From Mesorhizobium qingshengii (lineage in GTDB: Bacteria; Pseudomonadota; Alphaproteobacteria; Rhizobiales; Rhizobiaceae), in assembly GCF_900103325.1 (NCBI RefSeq), contig NZ_FMXM01000019.1, positions 62,001-126,000 on the forward strand: a stretch of 64,000 nt of DNA, written 5' to 3'. The notes under the pieces are model-generated. The model saw only the letters and a list, made by a program, of their open reading frames with translations. It was not told where the DNA came from and ran no database searches. The translations under genes and the position numbers were made by a program. Below, in pieces: positions 41,191 to 49,643 of this stretch. Each line of letters opens with the position of its first letter. Position 1 is the stretch's first letter.

Positions 41191-42822
41191 TCAGGCGCGG
41201 CCGAGCTTTTCGGAGCCGCCGCCACGCGCTGGGCCGGCCGTCGGATCCTCATCCTCGGCAAGATCGCCAATCAGCGTTTCGGTGGTCAGGATCAGCGTCG
41301 CCACGGAAGCCGCGTTGGCGAGCGCCGTGTAGGTGACGCGGACCGGATCGATGATCCCTGCCTCGAACATGTTCTGATACGCGCCGGTCGACGCGTTGTA
41401 GCCGTAGCCGCCGTTGATGCGGGTGACCTCGACCACCACAGCTTCGGGATCGGCACCGGCATTGGCGGCGATGCGCCAGAGCGGGCGCGACAGAACCGAC
41501 CGCACCAGGCGCACGCCCTCGGCGACATCGCCATCGACGCTAGCCGCCACCTTGTCGAGCAGCGGCGCGATCTGGGCAAGCGCCGAGCCGCCGCCGGCGA
41601 CCACGCCCTCTTCGGATGCTGCGCGCACCGCATTCAGCGAATCCTCGATAAGCTGGATGGTTCGCTTCTGCTCGACCGGCGTAACACCACCGGCATAGAG
41701 GATCGCGGTGCCGCCGGAGAGCTTGGCCAGGCGCTCGCGCAGCTTGTCCTGGTCGATGTTCGGCGGGGAAGCTTCATACTGCCGCTGCACCTGGGCGCGA
41801 CGCGAGGCTATCGCCGCATGGTCGCCGCCGCCGCGAATGATGGAGGTGTAGGACGAACTGGTCTTCACCCGGTCGGCCGTTCCGAGATCCTCGGCGGTGA
41901 TATCCTCCAGCCGGCCGCCGAGATCGCGCGCGATCACCTTGCCGCCGGTGATGATGGCCAGATCCTCCATCATCGCCTTGCGCCAGTGGCCATATTCCGG
42001 CGGGTGGACCACAAGGTATCTTCCCGGCCCCTGCTTGCCGAGCAGGGTCACCACGACTTCCGGCGACATTTCCTCGGACACGATCAGCAGCGGCCGGCCA
42101 GCCTCGTCGGCGATGCGGCGAACCGCATCGAGTTGCTCGGGCTCCTTGATCTTGAGGTCGGTCATCAAGATGTAGGGCCGGTCGAGCACGGCCTCCATCT
42201 TCTCCTGATCGGTCACCATGTGATGGGAGAGGTAGCCGCGTTCGAAGGACATGCCCTCGACGACATCAAGCGTGGTCTCGGTGGTGACGCTGAAGTCCGT
42301 GGTGATGACGCCTTCCGCGCCCACCCGCTGATGGGCTTCCGCCACCAGCGCGCCGAGCTTGCTGTTGGTCGCCGCGATGTTGGCGACCGACGCCAGGATG
42401 CCGTTGCCCTTGGCCGGCTTGGCCGAAGCCTTGAGTGCTGCCACCACCGCCGCCACGGCAAGGTCGATGCCCTTGCACAGATCGACGGATTTGGCGCCGC
42501 GCTCGTTCGCCTCGATGCCGCCCTGGATGAGCGCGTTGGCGAGCACGATGGCCGTCGTGGTGCCGTCGCCGGCGATCTCGTTGGTCTGCATCGACACTTC
42601 GCGGACGACCTGCGCGCCCATGTTTTCGAAACGGTCGTGCAGCTCGATCTCGGAGGCGATGCTGACGCCGTCGCGGGTCACCATCGGCGTGCCGATCGGC
42701 CGGTCGATCATGGCGTTCATGCCTTTGGGACCGAGTGTTGGCTCGACAGCGGCTGCAAGCCGGAAGACGCCACGGGCGAGAGCACGGCGGGCCTCGGAAT
42801 TGTGAAGCATTATCTTGGGCAT
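41191..42822 (-). CDS. mimG: GroEL-like chaperonin dedicated to the monooxygenase (MimG type)
   Basis: 543 residues of the group I chaperonin family. GDGTTTAIVLANAL near 87 is the ATP-site signature, and GVVAGGGSALAQIAPLL near 404 and GYNASTGAYQNMFEAGIIDP near 467 are present. The usual Gly-Gly-Met repeat tail is missing: the protein ends in DEDPTAGPARGGG and a short basic end. Divergent GroEL copies are standard in mim/prm clusters and are required for productive folding of the hydroxylase large subunit. No groES lies beside it, so it probably uses the housekeeping co-chaperonin. Confidence 0.92.
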   Translation of the reverse strand: MPKIMLHNSEARRALARGVFRLAAAVEPTLGPKGMNAMIDRPIGTPMVTRDGVSIASEIELHDRFENMGAQVVREVSMQTNEIAGDGTTTAIVLANALIQGGIEANERGAKSVDLCKGIDLAVAAVVAALKASAKPAKGNGILASVANIAATNSKLGALVAEAHQRVGAEGVITTDFSVTTETTLDVVEGMSFERGYLSHHMVTDQEKMEAVLDRPYILMTDLKIKEPEQLDAVRRIADEAGRPLLIVSEEMSPEVVVTLLGKQGPGRYLVVHPPEYGHWRKAMMEDLAIITGGKVIARDLGGRLEDITAEDLGTADRVKTSSSYTSIIRGGGDHAAIASRRAQVQRQYEASPPNIDQDKLRERLAKLSGGTAILYAGGVTPVEQKRTIQLIEDSLNAVRAASEEGVVAGGGSALAQIAPLLDKVAASVDGDVAEGVRLVRSVLSRPLWRIAANAGADPEAVVVEVTRINGGYGYNASTGAYQNMFEAGIIDPVRVTYTALANAASVATLILTTETLIGDLAEDEDPTAGPARGGGSEKLGRA

Positions 42823-42899
42823 GATTCCTCCTTCCGCCTTACGGGCGGGTTGTTGGTTGGGGGCCTCGTGCGAGGGAGGCCGTTGCTGTCAGCTCTGCT

Positions 42900-43697
42900 T
42901 CAGGCGATCGGCGCGGTCCTGGCCGGCACGCGATCCATGATGAAATCGACGAGCGTCGGTTCGCCGTCGACCACATCCAGTTCTTTGTATCTGGTCTGCT
43001 TGAGCCCACGGCACAGCGCGCCGTTGAACTCCATGTTGATGCGCACAGCGCGCAGTTCGGCGAGATGGGCGCTGAGTGCGTCAGCCGGTATGTGTTGCCC
43101 TTCCCAGGTCACGAAGACGGGATCATCCGCCCGGCGGTCGGGAAAACGCTCGAGCAGGGCCGCCCGGTATCTGGGTTTCTGTTTGGCCGCCTCGCCCGCC
43201 TCGAACCGGGCGACGTCGTATGCCGGCAAATCCATGCCGAGGATTTCCCGATCGGTCAGGCCGTGCTGCCGCAGACCGCGCAAAACCGCCTCCTGGCGCC
43301 GCTTGAATGCTTTCATCGCAAAGGTTTCGCGCAAGGCGCCGAGATCCTGATCCTCGGCGAGCACGGCAAAGATGTCGCCGAACGTCTTGCCGGATTCCAT
43401 GCCGCGATTGACCTCTTCGGCGAACATGTGGTCGTGCAGCTTGACGCGATAGGCCGGCGCCCAGGAGAGCTGGTCGAGCGCCTTGCGGACGCCGTCCAGC
43501 ATCAGGAACGCAAAGTTGGGCGAGCACCAGTAGGTCGGCAAGCGGAAGTCTATCTCCACCCGGCCATCGCTCGTCACAGCGGCCCGCTCGACGAAGCCCA
43601 TCTCGGTGACGGGTTCGTCGAGTTCCGGGTCGTTGACCTCACCAAGGCGCCGCCAGAGTTCCATCTCGCGGCCGCCGGAAACGCTGGCGGTTGCCAT
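42900..43697 (-). CDS. MIP18/PaaD-like (DUF59) iron-sulfur or metal-site maturation protein
   Basis: 265 residues from ATG 43697. The first 110 residues form a DUF59 domain (LWRRLGEVNDPELDEPVTEMGF near 15, then the RLPTYWCSPNFAF motif containing the single Cys near 58). The remainder is a mim-cluster specific extension with no recognised fold. Homologues accompany soluble di-iron monooxygenases of the propane/acetone type. By analogy to PaaD and SufT it probably helps assemble the di-iron centre or the reductase cluster. It begins 5 bp after the amidohydrolase. Confidence 0.82.
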   Translation of the reverse strand: MATASVSGGREMELWRRLGEVNDPELDEPVTEMGFVERAAVTSDGRVEIDFRLPTYWCSPNFAFLMLDGVRKALDQLSWAPAYRVKLHDHMFAEEVNRGMESGKTFGDIFAVLAEDQDLGALRETFAMKAFKRRQEAVLRGLRQHGLTDREILGMDLPAYDVARFEAGEAAKQKPRYRAALLERFPDRRADDPVFVTWEGQHIPADALSAHLAELRAVRINMEFNGALCRGLKQTRYKELDVVDGEPTLVDFIMDRVPARTAPIA

Positions 43698-43702
43698 GGC
43701 CC

Positions 43703-44725
43703 CTACTCCGCCGCGATGCTGAAGGGCGAACTGGCAAGCGCCTTCTTCTTGGCTTCGACGTCGATGTTGTAGAGACGCGCGGCGTTGAGGCCGAGGATCT
43801 TCTCCTTGATCTCGTCGGTCAGTTGCACACCGCGTTCGGCGGCAATGTCCCCGGGAATCTGATAGGCCCAGAATTTCTCGACCAGCCAGCGCGGCGTCCA
43901 GATCGCATAGTCGGAACCGAACAGGATCTTCTCCGGCCCGATCCAGAACAGCAGTTCGGCAATGACCTCGCCGAAATAGCGCGGTCGCGCATGGATGAAG
44001 GGCAGCGCCACCGCCAAGCCGCCATAGACATTGGTTTCCTGCGTCGCGATCCAGCAGAAGTCGTCGAGACGCGGGAGGCCGCAATGCTCGACGATCCAGT
44101 TGAGGTTCTGGAAATCGGTCGCCGCATGATCGACGTCATGGACGTCGAAGGCGTCCTTCGAGAGCGGGATGATTGTCGGGCCCTTGTGAACGTGGATGTT
44201 CTTGATGCCGAGCTTGTCGCAGAGTTCGAAGCATTTGTAGGCGTCGGGATCGGTGAGCTTCCAGCCCTTCGAAGCGCCGTTCCATTCGGCCGTATACATC
44301 TTCACGCCCTTGACGTTGTAGGTCTCCTTGAGGAAGTGGATGTATTCCAGCGCCTTTTCGCCGTCGCGCGGATCGAAGGCGCCGTTGACGATGAAACGTT
44401 CGGGATATCGCTTGGCCACCTCGGCGTTGCGTTCGATCGTGTTGAAGCCGTTCTTGTAGAAGTCCTTGAGATAGGTCGACTGGACAATCGCCACATCATC
44501 GGGGCCGTCGATGAACAGGTCGCGATAGAGGTCGTCGGCGCTGTATTTCTCGAACTTGCTCTTCTCCCACAGCTGCTCCTTCGGGCTCAAGCCCGTGTGA
44601 TAGGCATAGAAGCACTCGATGAACTGCTTGCCGTGGATATTCTTCTGGTTTTCCGGGCTGCCGTCCCAGAAATGGGTGTGGCCGTCGACCACGAAAATGT
44701 CCTTGCCTTCCGGTGTTCTGTACAT
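43703..44725 (-). CDS. Amidohydrolase-2 family protein of the monooxygenase cluster
   Basis: 340 residues from ATG 44725, with GGAGG 6 bases upstream. VDGHTHFWDG near 14-23 gives the first metal histidines, IHVHKGPT near 178 a further one, and LFGSDYAIWTP near 275 the catalytic aspartate. This protein occurs after mimD/prmD in propane monooxygenase operons. Its reaction is not established; suggestions include a role in enzyme maturation rather than substrate breakdown. A terminator pointing the other way lies just upstream. Confidence 0.87.
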   Translation of the reverse strand: MYRTPEGKDIFVVDGHTHFWDGSPENQKNIHGKQFIECFYAYHTGLSPKEQLWEKSKFEKYSADDLYRDLFIDGPDDVAIVQSTYLKDFYKNGFNTIERNAEVAKRYPERFIVNGAFDPRDGEKALEYIHFLKETYNVKGVKMYTAEWNGASKGWKLTDPDAYKCFELCDKLGIKNIHVHKGPTIIPLSKDAFDVHDVDHAATDFQNLNWIVEHCGLPRLDDFCWIATQETNVYGGLAVALPFIHARPRYFGEVIAELLFWIGPEKILFGSDYAIWTPRWLVEKFWAYQIPGDIAAERGVQLTDEIKEKILGLNAARLYNIDVEAKKKALASSPFSIAAE

Positions 44726-44758
44726 TGTTGCCTCCGCAGCAATCGCGTTGATCGGTTC

Positions 44759-44795
44759 GGCGCGCCGCACCCGGCGGCGCGCCGGATTTTTTTTT
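44759..44795 (+). terminator. Textbook rho-independent terminator antisense to the mim operon
   Basis: GGCGCGCCGC (44759-44768) and GCGGCGCGCC (44774-44783) form a perfect 10-bp GC stem with a 5-nt loop, followed on the plus strand by GGA and nine T (44787-44795). It lies in the mimD-amidohydrolase gap. On the minus strand the A9 run precedes the stem, so it should not stop mim transcription. It would stop antisense transcripts, or act as a stem between cistrons. Confidence 0.7.
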
Positions 44796-44800
44796 GGCGG

Positions 44801-45172
44801 CTATTCGATGTATTCGAACATCTCGTCCATGTTGCCGAACAGGATCACGGTGTTGTCGTCGACGCGAACCATGCGGCCATAGTGGGTGGAGGTGTTGACC
44901 TCGAAGGTCTCGGCCGAAATCTCGCGGCCGAGATATTCGCCGATCGCGTCCATCTTGAAGATCAGCTTGCCGTCACCGTCGATGCGGATCAGCGCCGGCT
45001 GGTAGGTGATGGTCACCCCCGGCTTCTGGCCCATGAATTCGGCGATGGCCCTGGCCTCGACCGAGTCGTTCATGGTGACGCCGCATTGGTGCGAAATCGT
45101 CTGTTCGAAGGTGATGTCCTTCATCGCCTTGAAGATGTTGGAATGGCTTGCGTCGCGTGCTGATAGTGACAT
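44801..45172 (-). CDS. mimD: Monooxygenase coupling (regulatory) protein, MmoB/DmpM family
   Basis: 123 residues from ATG 45172, preceded by AGGAGAA. The MmoB/DmpM fold is visible from HQCGVTMNDSVEARAIAEFM near 28 through VTITYQPALIRIDG near 53 and the final HYGRMVRVDDN strand. This cofactor-less protein binds the hydroxylase and gates electron transfer and oxygen use. It lies 16 bp after mimC in the expected A-B-C-D order. Confidence 0.92.
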   Translation of the reverse strand: MSLSARDASHSNIFKAMKDITFEQTISHQCGVTMNDSVEARAIAEFMGQKPGVTITYQPALIRIDGDGKLIFKMDAIGEYLGREISAETFEVNTSTHYGRMVRVDDNTVILFGNMDEMFEYIE

Positions 45173-45188
45173 GACGATTTCTCCTGTT

Positions 45189-46247
45189 TCAGCGCTTGAG
45201 GCCGAGTTCGCCGAGGATCTGGCCAATCCGCTCTTCGGATTTGGCGCGGACATCGGCGAATGCGACCGGCTTGGAATGCGGCATCGACCAGATCGGCTGC
45301 AGGCCGAGGGCTGCCTTGTCGGCGAGCGCGCCGTGTTTCTTGACCCAGCCCTGGAAAAGCTTGCGGTTGGCTGCGCCATGCGTCTCGTCATTGGCGAGCA
45401 TGTGCATGAGGTCGATCGTGTTGGCGAGGTTGCGCTCGTAGTCGGCCTCGGCCGCCGAAATCACAGCGGGCGTTATGAAGTCATGGTTGGCGGCGGCGAT
45501 CTGCATCAGGAAGCCGGAGCGAAATACTTCGCCCACCAGCGGCTCGAAGACGATGTTGATGGCAAAATACTGCTCGAGATAGTCCGTCGCGCCCATGATG
45601 GTCTCGACCGCTTCGCGCGTGCCTTGCCAGTTCTTGTCCTCGAGCCAGGCCTTCTTGCCGAGCTCGTCGTCCCAGTCGGGGAGATCCATGCCGATCTCGG
45701 CGAGGTAGAGCGTGATGTCCTGGGCGAGTCGCAGCTTGTAGGACGAGTTGGTCAGCGTGGCATTGTTGATCATCTGGGTGTAGCCGTAACGCTGTGCCTG
45801 CATCAGCGACGTGCCAAGCCCGAATTCGGCATGTTTCCAGGCGCCGAGCTGCGTCTGCAGGATCTTGACCCAGGCCTTGTCGAAGGTCTTCGGGGTGCCC
45901 GACTTGCGCGCGTTGTTGATGACGCTCTGCACCATCGTCTCGATCTTCGACTGGCGCTGATAGTGCGTGCGCTCCCACTCCTGGTCGGGGGCGCGGAAGG
46001 CATGCCAGTTGGAACTCTGCGCGGCGGTGTTCTGCTTGACATAGGCGCCCTTGCCGTCGGCAAACGAGATGATCCAGTCCTGGATCAGGTAACGTTCCGG
46101 GTCGGGCTGGACGTCGACCGTCATGTCCTCGTAGTGGGTGGCGCGCTGGCCTTTCGGGTCGAAATACCGGTATTTCCGGCTGTCGGAGTCGGCGAAGATT
46201 GCCGCGCCGGCGGCTCCTGATCCGACTGAACTCGAAGTTGCAGGCAT
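45189..46247 (-). CDS. mimC: Propane/acetone-type monooxygenase small hydroxylase subunit (beta)
   Basis: 352 residues from ATG 46247, with GGGAG 7 bases upstream. It has the beta-subunit pattern of soluble di-iron monooxygenases: KYRYFDPKGQRATHYEDMTVD near 25, DWIISFADGKGAYV near 57, and a ferritin-like helical core without iron ligands. The C-terminal half (NDETHGAANRKLFQGWV near 288) is typical of MimC/PrmC. It pairs with the alpha subunit in an (alpha-beta)2 hydroxylase. Confidence 0.93.
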   Translation of the reverse strand: MPATSSSVGSGAAGAAIFADSDSRKYRYFDPKGQRATHYEDMTVDVQPDPERYLIQDWIISFADGKGAYVKQNTAAQSSNWHAFRAPDQEWERTHYQRQSKIETMVQSVINNARKSGTPKTFDKAWVKILQTQLGAWKHAEFGLGTSLMQAQRYGYTQMINNATLTNSSYKLRLAQDITLYLAEIGMDLPDWDDELGKKAWLEDKNWQGTREAVETIMGATDYLEQYFAINIVFEPLVGEVFRSGFLMQIAAANHDFITPAVISAAEADYERNLANTIDLMHMLANDETHGAANRKLFQGWVKKHGALADKAALGLQPIWSMPHSKPVAFADVRAKSEERIGQILGELGLKR

Positions 46248-46295
46248 AGTCTCTCTCCCTTGTTGCAGTTGTGGTTGGCTTGGCATGGCCGTCCC

Positions 46296-47357
46296 TCAAT
46301 GGGCCGGCGTTGCACCTGCCGATGTGGTGAACTTGTCGAAGAAGATCCGCTCGGTCTCGAAGCCGTTCATGAACAGGACCGGCTGCAGCGCATCGATCAT
46401 CGGCGGCGGGCCACAGGCATGGACATCGCCCTGCCCGTCGACCGCCAGTTGCTTGAGCTTGGCGTCGACACTCTGGTGCACGAAGCCACGTTCGCCTTGC
46501 CATTCGACGTCGTCATTCGCGTGCGACAGCACGGGAATGAAGGTGACGTCGGAATGATTGCCGACCAGCTCGGCGATCCTGTCGAGATAGAACAGGTCGT
46601 TGCGGGTGCGGGCGCCGTAGAAGAAATAGACCGGACGTTTCTCGCCGCTCTTGAGGTGATCGTTGAGGATCGACCAGATCGGCGACATGCCCGATCCGGC
46701 GCCGACCAGGATCAGGGGTCCTTGCCGTTCGTCGCGGCGGAAACAGGTTCCGTAGGGCCCGACGACGGTGACTTCGGCTCCGGCTTTGATTCCTCCGGAA
46801 TCGAGTTCTCCCGAGAACTTTCCCTCAGGGTATTTTTTGATGATGAAGGAGAGTTTTTGGGTTTGGTCCGGCGTATTTGCCATGGAGAACGAGCGCGTAA
46901 TCGTCTCCCCTTTTTGCGTGGTAACCGTGATGTCGACATATTGCCCCGCCCAAAACTTCATCGGGGAGCCGAGTTCGATTTCGATGCCGCGAATGTCGTG
47001 GGTCAGCTGCTCGATCCGAGCAATCCGGCCCTTGTACGTTTTCACGGCGATCGCTTTCGCCAAAATCTCCTCGTCGTAGTTGAGAAGCTCGACTTCCAGG
47101 TCGGAGTAGGCGATGCAGCGGCACAACAGGACGTGCCCGCTTTCCTTCTCCATGTCGTTCAGTGCGAAGGTTGAGTATTTCAGCATGTCGACTTCGCCTT
47201 CGAGCAACACGCTTTTGCAGGCCGAGCATTGCCCTTCCTTGCAGCCATGCGGCAGCGCGATGCCCTGGCGGAACGCGGCGTTGAGCACCGTTTCGCCATG
47301 CTCGACGTCGAATTCGACGCCGACTGGGCTGAGCCTGACCGTGTGGGTTTCCGACAT
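46296..47357 (-). CDS. mimB: Monooxygenase reductase component (2Fe-2S, FAD)
   Basis: 353 residues. The N-terminal plant-type ferredoxin domain has Cys39, Cys44, Cys47 and Cys79 as cluster ligands. The FAD-binding barrel follows with RSFSMANTP near 155, and the NAD domain with VGAGSGMSPIWS near 216 and the CGPPPMID end near 316. It takes electrons from NADH to the di-iron hydroxylase. A strong hairpin lies between it and mimA. Confidence 0.93.
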   Translation of the reverse strand: MSETHTVRLSPVGVEFDVEHGETVLNAAFRQGIALPHGCKEGQCSACKSVLLEGEVDMLKYSTFALNDMEKESGHVLLCRCIAYSDLEVELLNYDEEILAKAIAVKTYKGRIARIEQLTHDIRGIEIELGSPMKFWAGQYVDITVTTQKGETITRSFSMANTPDQTQKLSFIIKKYPEGKFSGELDSGGIKAGAEVTVVGPYGTCFRRDERQGPLILVGAGSGMSPIWSILNDHLKSGEKRPVYFFYGARTRNDLFYLDRIAELVGNHSDVTFIPVLSHANDDVEWQGERGFVHQSVDAKLKQLAVDGQGDVHACGPPPMIDALQPVLFMNGFETERIFFDKFTTSAGATPAH

Positions 47358-47378
47358 ACGGACCTCCAGTGAAAGGAA

Positions 47379-47399
47379 GGGGCGGGACGAACCCGCCCC
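47379..47399 (-). other. Intercistronic hairpin between mimA and mimB
   Basis: GGGGCGGG (47379-47386) pairs with CCCGCCCC (47392-47399) around a 5-nt loop, 12 bp after the mimA stop and 22 bp before the mimB start. No U-run follows on the minus strand. Such stems protect the upstream message and lower expression of the downstream one, which would favour hydroxylase over reductase. Confidence 0.55.
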
Positions 47400-47411
47400 C
47401 CTTTGGCCTGA

Positions 47412-49085
47412 TCAGTTGCAGGGGTTGATGGTGAAGCCCTTGGCATATTCCGCCAGGTGCTTCTCGCGGTCCGCGGGCGACATGGCCCGCAACGCGTTGA
47501 GCGGCGATCCGAGCGTGTTGCCGCGCACATCGTCGAGCGTCCACATCTCCTTGTCGTCGAAGCGCAGATGCGGTTGCGGAACCAGCGTCTTGCCGTCGGA
47601 ACGGACGAAGTTCAGGTCCTTGATCGCATCGGCCAGATCCCAGCCATCATAGAGCGTCTCCCACTCGCGCTTGCCGCTGAAGCGGCCCATCGCGGGCGTC
47701 GGCCGGCCCTGATACTCGTCGGCGAAGGCGACCGTTGCGGTCCACTTGTCGAGTTCGTGGGCGAAGGTGTGCAGCTGGCCGTCGATCTCGCCGACCACCA
47801 TGTCCTCGCGGATCAGGCAGGGTACGAGGCAGGACCAGCAGCGGTGCGGATAGACGTAGCCGACGTCGCTGTTGAACAGCAGCACCTTCTCGCCCTTGTG
47901 GCTGAGCTTGGCGTACCATTTCCAGAAGTCGCCGAACTCGGCATACCAGCCCGGATATTTGTGCTCGAACCACTCGAAGTCCTTGTCGGTCTGGGCTTCG
48001 ATGCGCCAGAAATTGACCGGCCAACCGACCGCGAAGAACTGTCCGACCTTGTGAACATAGTTCTTCTTGGTGATGCGCTCCCAGGCCGCCTGGACGTCGT
48101 CGTGATGAACCTTGATGCCGTATTTCTCGAGCGGCAGCATGTAGGTGCGATAGTAGTCCTCATAGATCCAGCGGTGCCACATTTCCGCGTAGGACTCCTT
48201 GTTCTTGTCGCGGTTGGTGGTGCCGTATTCGATGAAGGTGCCGATGGCCGCATCGACGATCGCGTGGTTCTGCCAGAAGGCGTAACGCAGATCGCGTTCG
48301 AGCAGCAGGTGGTTTTCCGGCTCCTTGAGCGCCGCCATCAGCAGTGAGTGGCCGTTGCCGATATGCCGGCTTTCGTCGGACTGCACCGACAGGAATACGG
48401 TCGGCAGCGCATAGTCGCCGTTGCGGGCGGCTTCCGAAGGCATGGCGACGAACAGCGTGTTGGTGAAGGCGGTCTCGGCCACCACGGTCAGGTACATGCA
48501 GGCGGCGGTCATCGTGTCGCCGGTGATGAAGCCTTCCGCGAACTGCCGGCCGATGGTCGTGGCGTAGCATTTTCCGAAGGCTTCCTCGGTGATGTCGAAG
48601 CCGGCCGGATCAATGTAGTTCTCCATGTACCACTTCTTCAAATTCATCTGGATCGTCGAGTGACGAAACTCGTCGATCATCTGCATGGTGAAACCGGTTC
48701 TGAGTTCCTCGCCAGGCGCGATGCGGGCCACCATCGCCATCGAGCGGGCGGCGGAGATTTCCGGGAAGGGAATGATGGCCAGGAAGAGTTTCATCCACTC
48801 GACCCAGCGCGGTTCCACATTGCGGAACATGTCACCACGCAACGCTGCGTCGAGCGCGCCGTAGACGCGGTTGTCCTTCTCTTCCTGCATCGGGAAGTAC
48901 GACCGCAAAACCTGCTTCATCGGGTCGCGCGGCGTCTTGTTGATCTTGTAGTCGGTCGGAAACGTCATCGCTTCCTGGACGTAGGAAGGATTCCAGCCGA
49001 GATCGGCAATCTTCTTGGTCGCCTCGCCGACGGAGATTCCGCGTTGCGAGGTAATCTTGTTGAGCGTCAGAGACGTCATGGTCAT
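47412..49085 (-). CDS. mimA: Propane/acetone-type monooxygenase large hydroxylase subunit (alpha, di-iron)
   Basis: 557 residues from ATG 49085 (GGAGG 3 bases upstream; ATG 49079 is an equally possible start). The di-iron ligands are all present: Glu109, Glu139-x2-His142 in DEFRH, Glu204, and Glu238-x2-His241 in DESRH. The sequence is of the PrmA/MimA group, which hydroxylates propane at C2 and acetone to acetol and can act on phenol and other small molecules. The whole set A-B-C-D, amidohydrolase, DUF59, GroEL and adh is collinear with known clusters. Exact substrate range is not readable from sequence. Confidence 0.94.
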   Translation of the reverse strand: MTMTSLTLNKITSQRGISVGEATKKIADLGWNPSYVQEAMTFPTDYKINKTPRDPMKQVLRSYFPMQEEKDNRVYGALDAALRGDMFRNVEPRWVEWMKLFLAIIPFPEISAARSMAMVARIAPGEELRTGFTMQMIDEFRHSTIQMNLKKWYMENYIDPAGFDITEEAFGKCYATTIGRQFAEGFITGDTMTAACMYLTVVAETAFTNTLFVAMPSEAARNGDYALPTVFLSVQSDESRHIGNGHSLLMAALKEPENHLLLERDLRYAFWQNHAIVDAAIGTFIEYGTTNRDKNKESYAEMWHRWIYEDYYRTYMLPLEKYGIKVHHDDVQAAWERITKKNYVHKVGQFFAVGWPVNFWRIEAQTDKDFEWFEHKYPGWYAEFGDFWKWYAKLSHKGEKVLLFNSDVGYVYPHRCWSCLVPCLIREDMVVGEIDGQLHTFAHELDKWTATVAFADEYQGRPTPAMGRFSGKREWETLYDGWDLADAIKDLNFVRSDGKTLVPQPHLRFDDKEMWTLDDVRGNTLGSPLNALRAMSPADREKHLAEYAKGFTINPCN

Positions 49086-49371
49086 AAGCCTCCACCAGGT
49101 TTGAGCCGCAGGTCCCTTGACCCCGGCAGGAAGCGGCGAACAGCACCGCAAGTGAGAATGCGAACGGCATGACAAAGGGTTGCGCATTCAGGCGCGACTC
49201 ATGGTCCGGCCATTCAAGTGGATCGCGGCAAAGGTTCTCTGGGAGTCCGGCAGGATCCGCGGCGCCAATCGCATCTGCGATGGGCGTATCGAAGCGGTTC
49301 TGCTTCCTCCGTTCCTTCGTTCTTTTGGCACCGCGTCAAAAGCGCGATGGGCTTCTTGTGGAAATGTACAA

Positions 49372-49387
49372 AGCAAGCGCCGTGCCA
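49372..49387 (-). promoter_or_regulatory. Sigma-54 (-24/-12) promoter of the mim operon
   Basis: On the minus strand the sequence reads TGGCACGGCGCTTGCT, a full match to TGGCAC-N5-TTGCW. It lies about 285 bp upstream of mimA and fits the sigma-54 activator encoded at the far end of the cluster. Confidence 0.85.
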
Positions 49388-49461
49388 ATTTGAAAATAGC
49401 ACCCATGGCTAGCGCTCAAAACAAAATCGTTGCCCTTCCGATATACGAGCGGACGGCCAAC

Positions 49462-49478
49462 TGTAACGTTCTTTTACA
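49462..49478. promoter_or_regulatory. Candidate upstream activator site for the MimR-like protein
   Basis: TGTAA (49462-49466) and TTACA (49474-49478) are inverted around 7 bases. A GTAACG direct repeat and a further TGTAA follow within 25 bp. The position, 75-90 bp behind the -24 box, is right for an enhancer-binding protein; the assignment to MimR is inference. Confidence 0.4.
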
Positions 49479-49643
49479 TTCGTAACGTATGGCTGTAATA
49501 TTTAGTATCTATTCGCATGTGCAATATTTTTAGTTAGCTAATGCAGCAAATTCGAAAAACAAATATCATCTATTCAATTCTTCGTCTTTCTCTACTATTT
49601 GAAGATGGCCGCCCATGGATGGGCCTCGCGCTGGAGAAAGACG

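Larger units (their letters stand above)
49086..49643. other. Shared regulatory region between mimA and the divergent unknown operon
   Basis: 558 bases without a supported gene. It contains the sigma-54 promoter at 49372-49387 and, upstream of it, a strongly AT-rich stretch (about 49430-49600) with the dyads noted separately. The mimA transcript would carry about 275 nt of untranslated leader. No clear promoter for the plus-strand operon was identified. Confidence 0.6.

Noticed and set aside
41158..43350. 730-codon plus-strand open frame
   Set aside because: Shadow of the GroEL and DUF59 genes on the other strand; no domain recognisable.
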